This document shows, in pieces, positions 26,120-38,336 of a stretch of 64,000 bases of DNA. Below the pieces are notes generated by a model that searched no databases, was not told the origin of the DNA, and saw only the letters and a list, made by a program, of their open reading frames with translations. Numbering within the stretch: position 1 is the first letter of the stretch; each line of letters begins with the position of its first letter. This stretch comes from Chimonanthus salicifolius (Eukaryota; Streptophyta; Magnoliopsida; Laurales; Calycanthaceae). The DNA lies in the NCBI GenBank assembly GCA_013350335.1, contig CM023532.1:34225708-34289707 (forward strand), written 5' to 3'. Made by a program: the position numbers and the translations under genes.

Positions 26120-26755
26120 GTAAATCTTGAAAAAACGAGATATCGACCGATATCTCTTTTTCTCTTTAATTTTTTTTTAACAAATACCGGTGGTTTTTTT
26201 TCTAAAAAAATAAAAAAACAGCTCAGTTTTTTTTTTTTTTAAAATAGAAAATTTAAATATCGGCCGATATTTAGGCCGATATTGGGTCAATATCTGTGAT
26301 ACCCTAGCACCAATCCGATGTGGGAGTCCCACATCGGTTTGGAAGGAAAGAGGAATGGGCTTCATATGAGGCTAAGCCCTCTTAACTCATGAGACGCGTT
26401 TGGGTGTGACTGTGTGCCACATGCCAGAGCAAAACCTTGAGGGGATGGACCCCAGAGGGGACAATATCTTGGTTGCGTACTCTGATACCAGGAAAAAGCG
26501 GTTTGGGCTGGGCCATGTGGGCTCGGGCCCAAAAGTAAAACCGTGCGAGGCCTAGAGAGGACAATTTCTTACTGAGTTGGACCCTAAAGTTTTGTGTTCG
26601 GGTCGAGTCATTACAATTTCTGATTTTGTTTTTTTAAAAAAAATGATTTCAATGGCTATTGACCGATATTTGATTGATACATCTCGCCGAGATATCGGCC
26701 AATATCCTAAAGTACAACTGATACCTATTGTATTGGCCAAGATTTGGAACCCTGT
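26120..26755. mobile_element. hAT-type MITE, family A, interrupted by an LTR/TRIM piece
   Basis: The left part (26120-26283) carries GAGATATCGACCGATATC and ATATCGGCCGATATTTAGG. The right part (about 26616-26755) carries GACCGATATTTG, GAGATATCGGCCAATAT and the end TTGGAACCCTG. The flanks TATGTGAG and TATGAAAG match at 6 of 8 bases. The central 330 bp is a separate LTR-type piece, so this is a nested insertion. Confidence 0.5.
26284..26615 (-). mobile_element. LTR/TRIM-like element related to the 43.2-kb solo LTR
   Basis: On the minus strand it begins TGTAATGACTCGACCCG and shares CTCAGTAAGA.ATTGTCC, CGCACGGTTT, TTTGGGCCCG.GCCCAC and TGGCC.GCCC with the element at 43193-43543. It then has TGGTATCAGAGTACG, a primer-binding-site-like sequence complementary to initiator tRNA-Met. 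It ends near a GATGTGGGACTCCCACATC palindrome. No gag or pol is present. Confidence 0.55.
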
Positions 26756-27212
26756 ATGAAAGTTCAATGACATTTCACCTGGGGGTGCAACTTGGACAGG
26801 CCAATCGGGTACTACATTTCAATCTTTATTTGGGCTTGGGCCCTAATCAATTAGAGTTGGCCTTAAACTTTTTCGGGTCGTAGTGAGTTAGAATGGGTTG
26901 AGCTTGACTTAAGAAACACCTTAATTTTCACCCAAGTCGATTATCTTATCCCTTGATCTTTAACTTGGACAAATTCATGACTTTTCGTAAAATCGAAAGG
27001 CCAAATCACGATGCTATTTAATATCATTTACATAACATCCAAGCTGATGTCTATTTAAGACTCTCAACAACGAATATCAATAATAAAATCTTGTTAGAGA
27101 CTTTCTTTAGAATGGCCAATGGGCATCACCTGTGCCGACATGGATGAGTTGGTTTGGCGGTGTTTAACTTGTGTATATAGTGTCTATAAAATTTTATAAG
27201 ACACCCATCTTA

Positions 27213-27427
27213 ACACGGGCAAAATCTTTTAGGAGACACGGGATATAATGAAATTCACATTTTATCTACGGTATACTGCTCATTAAGTACTGGTGAACCA
27301 GTATACAGAACATATGCATGCAGAATGACATGTCATCGCTTCATCCGTACTTGATGAGTGGTACACCGGTAGGGGTAAAATGAGAATTTTACTCCATCTT
27401 GTGTCTCTTAAAAGATTTTGCCCGTGT
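27213..27427. mobile_element. MITE with long terminal inverted repeats (215 bp)
   Basis: The left arm ACACGGGCAAAATCTTTT is answered by AAAAGATTTTGCCCGTGT on the right. Pairing continues imperfectly for about 80 bp on each side (GGAGACAC/GTGTCTC, then CTCATTAAGTAC/GTACTTGATGAG). No clear target-site duplication was found, so the superfamily is unassigned. It could fold into a long hairpin if transcribed. Confidence 0.7.
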
Positions 27428-30036
27428 GGAGATAGTTGTCCAAATTCATATTGATTGAATATGAAAAGTCATATTTTTTAAGGTTTTCAAAATTTCACAT
27501 TTATGTAATGGTGAAAATTCTCCGTTTTACATTAATGGGTTTTAAAAGTCAAATTTGTGTCAAAATGAATACATGTGCGGTTTACAGGAGATAAATGGGT
27601 GTGAGGGAAGAATTAGATCTATTAGGTCTATTGTGAACCTTATAAACCAAAATTCTCGTAAAAGTCTCATGAGAAGTAAAATAGGTTTTGATGAAATTTG
27701 ACTTTGAAATAAATGTGAAATTTTAAAGGCCTAAAAGAATAATTTTTTCTTTTTTATTTAATTAAGATGAAATTTTATAGGTAACATATACAAGTTAAAT
27801 CCTTTCAAACCCACCTATTTATGTGACTTAGGTGACCACTATTGACTGTTCGGTGTATGTCTATCAAAAATCATGTTGATGTGATTGTTTAAACCATATT
27901 TTTAAATGTCATAAAATTTAAAAAATTAAAAACAATTCAAAATAATAAAACTTAAAAGCTATGTTTTGACAAAACTAGTGTGCCCCCTACAATTTGACCA
28001 TCTAATAAAAGTTATTCTTTATTTTATTGTTCCATTTTCATCTCTCTTTTTTATAAAATTTAGTTACTTAGAGTTTACTAGACCGAAATTTGGGTTGGAT
28101 TACATTGAATAAAATGAAATCCTCTGTTATTTCTTTGTGTCTGACTGAAGTGGGTTATTAAACAATTGAAGATATTGATTACCTGAGTAAACCCAACATA
28201 AAATCTCATGTTACCATTAAAAGTTCATATCAATTTTTTGAATTGGTTTACAACAGATAATTTGTCTAGTGTTTTAGTACTCCTCTCTCAGATTCAAATA
28301 CAGTCTCTGTACAGTGTCAGTAGACGTGCTTTCACCGGAGAAAGGGGCAACAGGTTGCAGAAGCAGAACCAGAAGCGGAATAAGTGGCCGGAGATTCACA
28401 GTGAGAGAGAAGCAGCACCAGCAAAAGCAAACGAATCTCCTTTTCTTGACAAAGTGATATATAATTTAAGAGTCGAAAGTTGAAACGCTTTGCTTGCAAT
28501 CAACATGCAGAAGTTTCTTTTGTTCCTTTCTATTCAATCCAACTTGGTTAGATTTTAACTCAACCCACATGATCTTATCCAAGAAATTAAATGCCTTGAA
28601 TTTTACATTTTAAAATTAGGGTCGAATTAGGGTGAAGAAAAAAATCCGAATTAAATTCGGATCGGATCAAACTTTTTAAAAATTGACTCGATCCAACTCA
28701 CTCAAAAAATTTAACATAGTATTTGGATTGAGTTGAACCAGCACTCCGATTGAGTTGAGTCAGTAATTCGAGTAGATTTGGATTGAATAATTTGGTTCCC
28801 TAATTCAGATTGGATCGAGCCAAATTCAATAATTTCTGATAAAAATTAGAGTGAGTTTATTACAACCTGACCCACACTTATTCTAAACTAAATCTAACTC
28901 AGCTCGTGAGAACCTCTTTTTGGAGCTTTGGAGATGTGAGTAGGTGTAGAATCCCACCTTCCTTCATCCCTTGTCTTTCTTTTATTCCTTTTTCTAACTT
29001 TATCCCTACATCAAATAATGACTTTGAATCACAGCCATCGATCACCCAGTAGAGTCAAGATTGGTGGGTGGCCCACAAATGAGATTCATGCACACAGCAC
29101 TAGTTATATTAAATCAAGCCTCCAAATCACATTCAAGCGTGCAGTGTATGCCTACCAGTCTCCCACAAAAATTTGACCGAAAGGTAAGGAATTAGGATCA
29201 GATATTCCAAGTCCCCAACTTTTACCTAAACTTTTGATGACTGGGTTCCTTCCATTTAAACCTAAATTATAAATTCGGGTTGACTTGGCATTAAGACTAA
29301 GTTTGAGATTTCGAATTGATCCCACCATGACTAAAACAATTTGACTTTTTTTTATAAAATATTTAGATTGACTTATTAATTTAAATATTTTATTTTTATT
29401 TTTATTAGATAATTAATGATAGAGTCAACTAGACAAGAAAAACTCAAAAACGTCGGTTGCTGCCAATGATCTATGTTTTTAATAGATAAGCACTTTTGAA
29501 TTTTTTGAGTGTTTAAAGATATTGTTAGGGACCATCATGCATAAGTATACACTTTTAATTTTAAGTTGGTATTAAAAATGTATTATGTTGATATGTATCG
29601 TTGTTATAATTGCATCGGAACAACACACCATATCACATATCAGTTGATATGATTTCTCTCTCTTATGAGTTTATACCAAATTATATCGTAATGTTGAATT
29701 TATACCGTAACAACTGAATTTATCTACAATATATAGGTGCATTGCGACCGATATTATTTGGTCTTCAAAATTCCGCAATAATTCTACTGAGGCCGTATTC
29801 GTTGCCCAACATTTTGAGTGTTTAAAGACATTTGATTTACTTATTTCATTAATTAATTAAATTGAAACATATCTAATATTTATTTTATTTAATAATTATC
29901 TGACTCGATTTAGTTGCCTATTTACACTACCAACAAGTCAACAACCCATCTTGAGCTGTAAATTAGGACACAAAAACAAAGTCACAGACTACAACCCAAC
30001 AAGTGCATGAACCAAATATTCGGCAATATTTGCACG
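27428..30036. other. Intergenic DNA, no gene seen
   Basis: A region at 28615-28900 rich in gattgagttgag/ggatcgagcc resembles hAT-B-type MITE interior without clear ends. A small ATATCAGTTGATAT block near 29640 resembles family A. The open frames here are short and unconvincing. Confidence 0.4.
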
Positions 30037-30230
30037 TTCTCACGTGGAGACCCACATGAAGTTCGCCTCGGGCGGCCGAAGCCGTCAAAGCTTCTCCATG
30101 TTCCACGTGGCATACTATTGTTAAAGGAGTCGTCAACGACGACAGAGACGGCACGGCCGCCTGTGGTCAAAACCGTAAATATCACCAAATCTAAGAATCT
30201 TTTCAATTCTCAGCTCCGCCAGTATAAAAA
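30037..30230 (+). promoter_or_regulatory. Kinase promoter: two G-box/ABRE cores and a TATA box
   Basis: CACGTGG at 30041-30047 and the palindrome CCACGTGG at 30103-30110 are ABRE/G-box cores. TATAAAAA at 30223-30230 lies 136 bp before the start codon, followed by a pyrimidine-rich leader. Arabidopsis MAPKKK17/18 genes are ABA-induced, and these sites suggest the same control here, as inference. Confidence 0.65.
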
Positions 30231-30365
30231 TGGAACGGAACGAGAGAAAATCCTAAATTTCAATTCCCAACTCCAACGGAACGGAGCATAACATAACCAA
30301 CCAAATTTGCAACTGCCTTCTCTCCTTCGCTTTCGTTCCTTTCCTTCTTCTCCAACACTCACGTG

Positions 30366-31946
30366 ATGGACACGAGCAACTGGTGTAGGGGTCCCAAACT
30401 GGGCCAAGGATCTACGGCAACCGTCCATCTAGCTGAGGACCCAATTTCTGGATCGATCTTTGCCGTCAAATCTGTCGAGTTGGCTTCGGCCCGGCCCTTG
30501 ATGAGGGAGCACGGAATTCTCTCTCTCATCGACTGTCCGCGCATTGTGGGCTATATGGGCCACTCCATAACTCATGAGAACGGTCGGATGTTGTACAATC
30601 TCTTGATGGAGTATGTACCAGGCGGGACGCTCTCCGGTTTGATCCAACGGCTAGGAGGTAAGCTCCAAGAGAGGATGATCCAGGCATATACAAGGGAAAT
30701 TCTACAAGGGCTTGCTTACTTGCACTCAAGAAGCCTGGCCCATTGTGACATCAAAGGTAGCAACATCCTCATCGGTCCTGACGGTGTGAAGATCGCCGAT
30801 TTGGGCTGTGCTAAGTGGGTCCTGGATTATGGGCCCAATGATCCTGGGCCAATTTCGGGTACCCCACTTTACATGGCGCCTGAAGTTGCACGTGGGGAGG
30901 AGCAGGGCCTCTCTGCTGATGTTTGGGCCCTTGGATGTACTGTGATCGAGATGGCAACGGGGCAGGCTCCTTGGGCAGATGCTGCTGTCGAACCGGTCCA
31001 GACCCTGTTTCGAATTGCCAATTCCGTTGATGGGCCTGAATTCCCAATATGGTTTTCAGATTCAGCTAAGGATTTCTTGAACAAGTGTTTGAGGAGATGC
31101 CCCCATGAGAGATGGACAGTTGACCAGCTTCTCAAGCACCCGTTTATCGTCGAATCAGTTCATCATAAGCAGGATTTTGATTCTGTCTTCTTGAATTCAC
31201 CCAAGAGTACACTGGATCTAGACTTCTGGGACTCACTAAAATTGGGCCAATCGAGTCAGGATCCGACCTACACCACCTCATCATACTGTTCTCCATCAGA
31301 AAGGATCAAGCAATTGATCAGCACCAACATCTCACCCTCTGCAGGACCAAATTGGACATGGGAGGAAAACTGGGTCACTGTTTGGAGCAATGACGCGGGC
31401 GAGATCCCTTTCGGGCTGGTGACTCGGATTATGTCCATTGAGAAAAATTGCAGGACAGTTTCTGTTGAGGGAAGTAACCAAGGGCTTGTGTTTTGTTCAA
31501 GGCCTCTATCTTACATTGTTGAGGAGAGTCTCCTTAGCAGTTCTTTTACTGATGAATGTAACAAAGAGACTAGCAATGGAATAAGGATTGCTGGTAAATG
31601 TAGCATTGCTGAGGATATGCCTATCATTTTCTGTAAATATAAGGCTTGTAATATAACTTCTTATCAAATTTTTAGATATCAAAAGCATCTATGTTTTCAC
31701 AACTTATTTTTCAATTTACCCAGTTTTACCTTTTCACATGCTCTGTTAGGTTGGAAACACAACAAAAGCATCATGTGTTGTGGGCGGTTTAGAATCCGTT
31801 TTGACAAGCTGATCGATATTTTTGAATTTTACTTTTCCAATTCTACCACAATTCAGGCTTTTCAATGGCCTGCCTTCTTCTCTTTCCGTCTACTTGTAAC
31901 CTCTCATGGTGATATCCATTTGTCCAATCTAGTGTTCGTGGTCTAA
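30366..31946 (+). CDS. MAPKKK17/18-type protein kinase
   Basis: Serine/threonine MAP kinase kinase kinase of the plant MEKK group, which in Arabidopsis acts in ABA and wound signalling through MKK3. From ATG 30366 the frame gives 526 residues. The kinase domain covers about residues 6-258. It has the glycine loop GQGSTATV (13-20), K35 of AVK, C-helix E48, the catalytic HCDIKGSN (D128, K130, N133), a metal-binding DLG at 145-147 where DFG is usual, and APE at 171-173. A regulatory tail with WTWEENWVTVWSND follows. Family members are often intronless and about 340-450 residues, so the last 110 or so residues are suspect. A donor at 31634 (CT|GTAAAT) and acceptor at about 31750 (TTAG|GTTGG) would remove part of them in frame. 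The first 280 residues are certain. Confidence 0.9.
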   Translation: MDTSNWCRGPKLGQGSTATVHLAEDPISGSIFAVKSVELASARPLMREHGILSLIDCPRIVGYMGHSITHENGRMLYNLLMEYVPGGTLSGLIQRLGGKLQERMIQAYTREILQGLAYLHSRSLAHCDIKGSNILIGPDGVKIADLGCAKWVLDYGPNDPGPISGTPLYMAPEVARGEEQGLSADVWALGCTVIEMATGQAPWADAAVEPVQTLFRIANSVDGPEFPIWFSDSAKDFLNKCLRRCPHERWTVDQLLKHPFIVESVHHKQDFDSVFLNSPKSTLDLDFWDSLKLGQSSQDPTYTTSSYCSPSERIKQLISTNISPSAGPNWTWEENWVTVWSNDAGEIPFGLVTRIMSIEKNCRTVSVEGSNQGLVFCSRPLSYIVEESLLSSSFTDECNKETSNGIRIAGKCSIAEDMPIIFCKYKACNITSYQIFRYQKHLCFHNLFFNLPSFTFSHALLGWKHNKSIMCCGRFRIRFDKLIDIFEFYFSNSTTIQAFQWPAFFSFRLLVTSHGDIHLSNLVFVV

Positions 31947-33995
31947 TGACCAAGACAATTGGACAGTAATGCTGAACATAGGCTGGGCCTGGCTGTGTAA
32001 CTTGATGTGAAGGCCCAAAACATTAGGTACTGAGCTTAAGATTTTTGAGGTTATAAATGGGCACTCTATTCTTTGGCCCAGATTGTAACTTCCCAAATGG
32101 GCTCAAACAAGTTTGATCTTGATTCGTTTGCAATTTTTTTAGTTCAATACTGTTAAGGATGAAAGGTCTTGTTGGCCTTTCTAGTCTTTCATTTTGAGGA
32201 TAGATGGACCCAAGAATGGTATTCACCTCATGGTAATGGGGGTTCTAAACATGGCAGCAGAGATGGCCTTTTACATAAGATGGGATGGGGCCCAGATATG
32301 CATGACCTACTTACTGGAACAAGATGGGCCAGGCTGAAGCTTTTATAGTTAAGCATGTTTCTTTTCTGGATGTGACATTTTAGGTTTTGACCCAACCCCC
32401 GTCAAACCCATTATTAAATTATTAGGCCCGTTCCTGTTGAGGTGCAGGGCTCAGCTAAATCAATTTAATGGGCGCTTGGTAGAAATTGGGCCTGCCATTT
32501 CGATTACAAGTTTAATGCTTAAAAAGTCATATTGACATGGATGGACTTAATACCTAGGGCTGTGCTCAGCCTGGCCTGTCTCATTTTACTTAGGGGTGCA
32601 ACTTGGGCCAGGCCTAACCCAACCTGCAATAAAACCTGAAAAAATTTGGGCTCAGGTCGGACTCATTTTTTAGCCCAAAATATTGCGCCTGTATAAATAT
32701 AAGATTTATGTATCATATAATTTTTATTTTATAGAATAATACAAAGAACTTCTATTTTACGGCTAAATAGGCCTCCACATACATTTTGGGGTTGAAATTG
32801 GGCTCGGGACCTACATATAGAATTGGAGTCAGACTCAATTTTGACTAATTCAAATTACCTAGGCCCATGCTTGGGCTTGGGCCCTTCCATTGCAATTCAA
32901 GCCTCAGCTCGGACAGATCAAAGATCCAACCCAAAGCATACTGGATGCAATTTTATGAGTTGGAATCCAAGGGTTGATCGTGCAATTGATCTCGGACTTT
33001 TTCATCCGTAATTGGGTCCACAACTCTGTAAACCAAGATCAGTGGGCCTAAGTGCCTCTACAGAATAGTCCTCAACTTGCAATGAATTCGTGGATGGATA
33101 AGAAGCTGGTGGGGTTGTGAACTGTTTTGTTCCCTTATTTTTCTTTTGTTTTTTAACCTTTCTTTTTTCTTAATAAATAAACCATTAAAAAAAAAAATCA
33201 TGGATGGATAAGGAACCCACAAAAAGAGATGGTAACAGGTCCATTGAAAGTTCTCTCATTCAATATTAGCCACCAAAAATCATCTTGATTGGATCAAATA
33301 CGTTTAAAAACTTAAAAATAACTCAAACTAATCAAAATTTTAATAGATTAAAAACATAACTTGGTTAATTCATCCACATATTCAATAAAATATATTTCAC
33401 AAACAATTTCTCATTAGACGAAGAAATAGTAAATATAAAATGCACCCTTTTCCAACAACCAGTCTATCATAAAATGTTATGTAAATATCTATGATTTCAC
33501 ATTTGTTGTTGTAATCATGTAGGTGTCAACTGTGAAAAGCCTAAAGCAGGGGCAGTATTCAATGCCACAATCACAATGACTGCAAGTTTTGTGCTATATT
33601 ACCATGTCAAATAAAAATAAATAAAAATGGAAGGATGTCCACATCTTTAAATGAAGGATTAGAGAGGAAATGCAAAACTTAGAAAACCTGAGGAATTGAT
33701 GGAAAATGGCTATAGCAATGATATTCATTCTATTTAGATCATACTTCCCACCCTCATTTACACATTGAGGTTATAACAATTTCATCATGAACCCTTCTTT
33801 GTCATTTCTTCTGTTTTAACTTCTCAAGCTTACAGTATAAAGAGCTAATTTGTCCATTCAAAGACCCAACTATCAGCAGAAATTGAAAAACATGGCTCCA
33901 ACTAGATTCCTTTGAAGTATCTACTATCTAAGATAAGTCTACTGCCCAAACTAAAAGAGCCAAATAAGGACTGAGCGAAAGGGGCTTACACGTTT
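31947..33995. other. Intergenic DNA between kinase and BAP31 gene
   Basis: The first few hundred bases are probably the kinase 3' UTR. Around 32590-32900 a piece beginning TAGGGGTGCAACTTGGGCC resembles a hAT-type end, but no partner end was found. No gene was seen. Confidence 0.4.
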
Positions 33996-36900
33996 TTACA
34001 TGTGTTTCTTGCTATCAGAATGAGACACTCTCTGATCAATAGACTTTAACTGGTCACGAAGGTTTTGGTTGTCCTCCGATAAGCGACCGTATTGAAGAAG
34101 TAAACCCTCTGTCTGTTTCCTTAGAGCAAGGGTATTAGCTTCTGCAGTTTTAATGTCTTTATCCTTTGTCTCAGCTTCCAACTCCAGCTGCTTAACCTTC
34201 GCCTTAAGACTAACAATTTCTTCTGCTAATGATTTTAATTCCTCTCCTTTTCCATCTTCAAATCCTCTGTTCTGTTTCTTTACAGCCTCCATGCCCTTAC
34301 GCAACGCACGCAATTCCCGCATATAGTGGTGCAGTCGGTCGATAGTTAGTGCAAGAAATATTGAGAAACCTACACAAGATAAATTAAACATCAAGTAGTT
34401 CCATTTATAAGGAAATGACCTCTTTTTCTCAAGTAATCATCAAGCCAATGGGTGCGGTACAATGGAATCTGGAAAAACATAAAAAAAAAATTAGAAAAGC
34501 TGCTTAATATTGGACAAGTTCATAAGAGCAGGATCCCAGACACAAGGATACATTTGGGTGAATAAATAGAGAGGGATATGTTTGGCCGAACATAAGCCTG
34601 TGCCATGTTGGTAATGCTCACTCATGCAACAACAAAGGTTCAACTTTGAGTTATGCACACATGCAAGCAAGTGAATGTACACACACACACACCCCCATAT
34701 GTGCATGAGCAAAACTGGACACACTTGAGCAAGCTTTGCTTCTCATGATTGGCGCATGAAAATTTGAAGAATGTTACTATGTGATGGAACATCAATCAGA
34801 TTGCACCTCTCGCTCGTCTAAGCTAAAAAATCTACTCAGTTTTTGACCTCTCATTGGTACCAAATGTATTTCCTTCTTCCAACAATGGGCCCCTTTGGGA
34901 GAAGTGAGGGATCCTCTCATTCACAACCTTTTGATCATTCCCCCCATGGTTGGGTGCTTCCAACCTGGTGCATGTGCACATAAACACTCCAAAGAAAAAA
35001 AGAGGATATGATTGGGTCTGTTCAAATTACAATTATTCCAATAGATTGATAGAATGGTTGTGTATGCAATCCATTGGGTGCTAGGGCAGTGGTGAAGTAC
35101 TGATAATTTTTTTGGCAGGAGTAACATAAAGAACCAGCTGAAAAACCATAAATGTTCGAAATTGTTGGAATAACAATTTGGGTAACTAATGATAATGCAT
35201 CAAATCTCTGACATGAGGCACAAATGAGAAATCTCAGCAATTGGAGTGAAAAGAGAAGATGTTCTTAGTTTTTGTAGCCTACTTTCTCTGATTAAAAGCA
35301 TAAGATCAACGCAGTATCAAAGCGAAACTCTAGTTATAGGATATCCAAGATAACCGATACACCTAATCCATATCTTACAGCGACACCCCAAATCAATCCC
35401 AATCAAGGAGATAAACCACATTTTAGTGTTCAGTGGTATCACCAAATAATGTATTCCTTTATACTTATTATAGTAGTCCAAGAGATAAATCTGCTTTTGT
35501 GCGGATTTGTTGTCCAAAAAGAGATCAAACAGGCTTCCAACATTAAATTCCTAATAGAAGGTACTAGCACCAAGAGTTGCAGTTTGTGTTACATAATGAG
35601 AAGTCAGTTAACATGGAAGGAGCTTATTTTACATGTTCATTAATTTGAAAAGTAACATGATTCAAACAAGAAACCTTGAAACAAATATGGTGACACATGG
35701 CAGGAGCCTCTCCTGGTCCAGTGCTACTAGCAATTTATTTTAAGTTTTCAGGCAATGATAATGAAAAAGTCATGTTGGAGGAGTTTAATTGGGAAATTCA
35801 AACTAGAATTAACCTTTGGCCTGTAGTCTCCAAATATTTCATATCATTCAGGTTGTGCCAAGATGAATTTCCCCACTGACTGGTTAATTTAAGCTGAATT
35901 TACATGGTAGTGAGCATGGAAAACCTGGCACAGTTGGTTAGAGAAGATTAGTATGGTGCTCAAGCCCTCCCATGCTCAAATGTTTCTAGGGTCCAAAAGG
36001 CTCTTCAGTCATTAGCATAGCAGAGATATATGAAAACTTTATTGTGCTAACTTCCTAAGAGATGAAGTTTTATATAAGCCACTTCCCTTTATTGTAGAAG
36101 AAGACACCAAATGAGCAGCCATTGGATGTTGAAGTTGTGTAATGGAAACTAACTGTATCAAGATGGCAACACAAACCTTAAGTTGGGAAGTACACACACT
36201 CCTTGTTAAAAATCTGATCACACCCCCATCAAAGAATGGATGAAAATGGGAAAAGGGGTTACCACATTTAGCAAGTAAACTTCTCACGCGACTAAACTGA
36301 GTTGTTCAAGAAGCAGTGGATATTTGTTAGACCACTTGTCTCCTTTCAATATGACTGTACCATTAAAAAGGCTAAATTTTTCCGTATACATAGATTGGTC
36401 TTAGCCAAATGACAGTTCACAGCCAACTTAGCGAATGATAATAGGATAAAAGCACTGAATTCACCATTAAATGACAATAACATTAACAGTTATTTAATGA
36501 TTCCTTACCTCAATTGCTTGGCGTCAAACAATCCAATTCATTTCAGGTCAGACCGGAATCAAATCTTTTCCTGAAACAGTACTTACTTGAAACCTCAAGC
36601 TCAACGTGGCATAGTGAACACTTCCAAATTATAATACATCACCAGAATCATTTGGACATTTGATTTTTAGGTGAAAAAGATGAAAATCCCATTTCCTACC
36701 CACTGATCAGGTTGGAACGGAACACTTTAAACACAGTTTTCGGGGAGGAAAGGCAAAAAGAATCAATTCCCACGCTACCCCAAAAAAGCACTTATAGAAC
36801 AATCGAGGAAATCAAATTCCAAATTACTTCCCAGTGCATCCAAACCTGCTTTGAATACATTGGATAAAACCAATCATAAAAATAATCATCGGAATACATG

Positions 36901-37513
36901 AGGAACTATGTACAATCCAATGGAAAAACATTAATCAGCAAAAGACAGAGATGTCAAGAATCTTGATCATTCAAGACACGGATTTGTTTTTTAACCTCTT
37001 AAATGGTGAGGTGCTTACAACATGACGAGTCAAATGTCCCTAATCAAATGGACATTCCAATAAATGGAACTGACATGGGTTTTTATTCCCAAGACATTAG
37101 ATCACCATAACCATCCCAAAAATCACAAAACCAAATCACCAAATCCTAACCATATTCAGCAGAAGGAAAATAAAATTCAATTCAGAAAAAGGAAAAGAGA
37201 AACATGGAAAAAGTAGGAAGTAGAGAATACCGATGAGCGAAGATTCGAGAAGATGGCGAGACATAAGGATCTGATCGGTGGGGGTCTGCGCGCCGAAGTC
37301 GACAGCGCGCCTCTGGATTTTGACCATGCTGTAGATGCTCGAGGCAAAAACCACCAACATCATGCCTGCAATCGTGTTCACCACCACCGGGCCTCGCCCC
37401 CGTTTTACCCTGTCCAAACCCAAAATCGCTAGTTTCCGGAGTGGGGTTTTCACCAGCAGGAGAAACACCACACCACCCTCCAAAAATAAGAGCGAAAATA
37501 GCAGCTGAATCAT
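33996..37513 (-). CDS. BAP31-like ER membrane chaperone/sorting protein
   Basis: Two exons, complement(join(33996..34369,37231..37513)), 218 residues. The split glycine codon (LIG|FSIF) restores one continuous frame. B-cell receptor-associated 31-like proteins are ER membrane proteins thought to help export and quality control of membrane cargo. Three hydrophobic segments are visible: about residues 1-21, 42-65 and 94-108. A long charged coiled coil follows from about 115 to 205 (KGMEAVKKQNRGFEDG to YGRLSEDNQNLRDQLK). The protein ends KKHM, a classic KKXX ER-retrieval signal. Length matches plant homologues (about 220). The 2.86-kb intron holds a short CA-rich run near 34680 and no second gene. 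Confidence 0.93.
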
Positions 37514-37680
37514 CTTCTCTCTTTTCCTTCTTCCTTCCTTTCACTTCTTCTCTTCTGCTTCTATGTGAAGGAATCTGATCAAACGGTGAAACGGGGGCAA
37601 AGAGGCAGTTGAATTGAATTGAAGATGGACAGATTGGGCAATCAGGTGGGGCCAAAGATGCAGCTTCTGACAATTTGGTA

Positions 37681-37687
37681 CACGTGG
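37681..37687. promoter_or_regulatory. G-box core upstream of the BAP31 gene
   Basis: CACGTGG (CCACGTG on the gene strand) lies about 170 bp upstream of the BAP31 start codon, in or near the 5' leader. Regulatory use is inference. Confidence 0.4.
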
Positions 37688-37764
37688 AGGCCGCGGTGGG
37701 AGGGAAGGAAGGAGGGAGAGAGAAAGGGTAAATTGGGAAAGAAGAAATTGTTAGATTTGGAATT

Positions 37765-38220
37765 TTGGGTGAAAAAATGACAGAAAGGGTGGGGAAAAAG
37801 GGAGGAAAGAAGAGGAAATGGAGATTTCAGATTTCAGTCGCATGCGTTTTCCTCTGTTACTACTCTTTCTTTGATCCAAGCTTTGTTTCTTCAGACGTGA
37901 ACATCGGCAGCGTGGAAAATGGATCAGGATCAGGATCAGATCAGGATCATGGAGGAATTATGGGCTTGAAATTCTCTGTTGTAGATCGGAAAATTAATTT
38001 TCGGTAGAATCCAGTTACCATTGCATCTTCCTCTCATGCTTATTGTAATTCTTTAGATTTAATTTATACCAAATTTAATACATTTTCAGATAAATTCACT
38101 AATCAAGTTCCACGAGAAATAAATTTTGTAAAAATACTTCAAACCAATATCACAAATATTATTGATATTTTTAAATTTATCACATTTTTATCGAGAAAAT
38201 GATTTTAATCATTTATCATT
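37765..38220. other. Upstream flank of BAP31 gene, no separate gene supported
   Basis: A purine-rich 80-codon open frame at 37765-38007 includes an imperfect GGATCA repeat (ggatcaggatcaggatcag at about 37921). Composition and lack of motifs suggest leader or promoter DNA. Confidence 0.4.
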
Positions 38221-38332
38221 ATAAACTTTAAAAACCTCTACTTTACATGAATTTTGGTGCTAGTCTAGTTTTTATTATAAACTTTAAAAACTTCTACTTT
38301 ACATGAATTTTGGTGCTAGTCTAGTTTATACT
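38221..38332. repeat. 56-bp tandem duplication
   Basis: ataaactttaaaaac.tctactttac followed by gaattttggtgctagtctag occurs twice, at 38221 and 38277, with a single mismatch in the first 45 bases. It abuts the 3' side of the SINE at 38337-38530. Confidence 0.85.
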
Positions 38333-38336
38333 TATA

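Noticed and set aside
32590..32900. Possible third hAT MITE family starting TAGGGGTGCAACTTGGG
   Set aside because: Only one end is visible; no matching inverted end or 8-bp duplication could be found.
37765..38007. 80-codon frame upstream of the BAP31 gene as a divergent gene
   Set aside because: Purine-rich leader-like DNA with a simple GGATCA repeat and no known domain or further exons.
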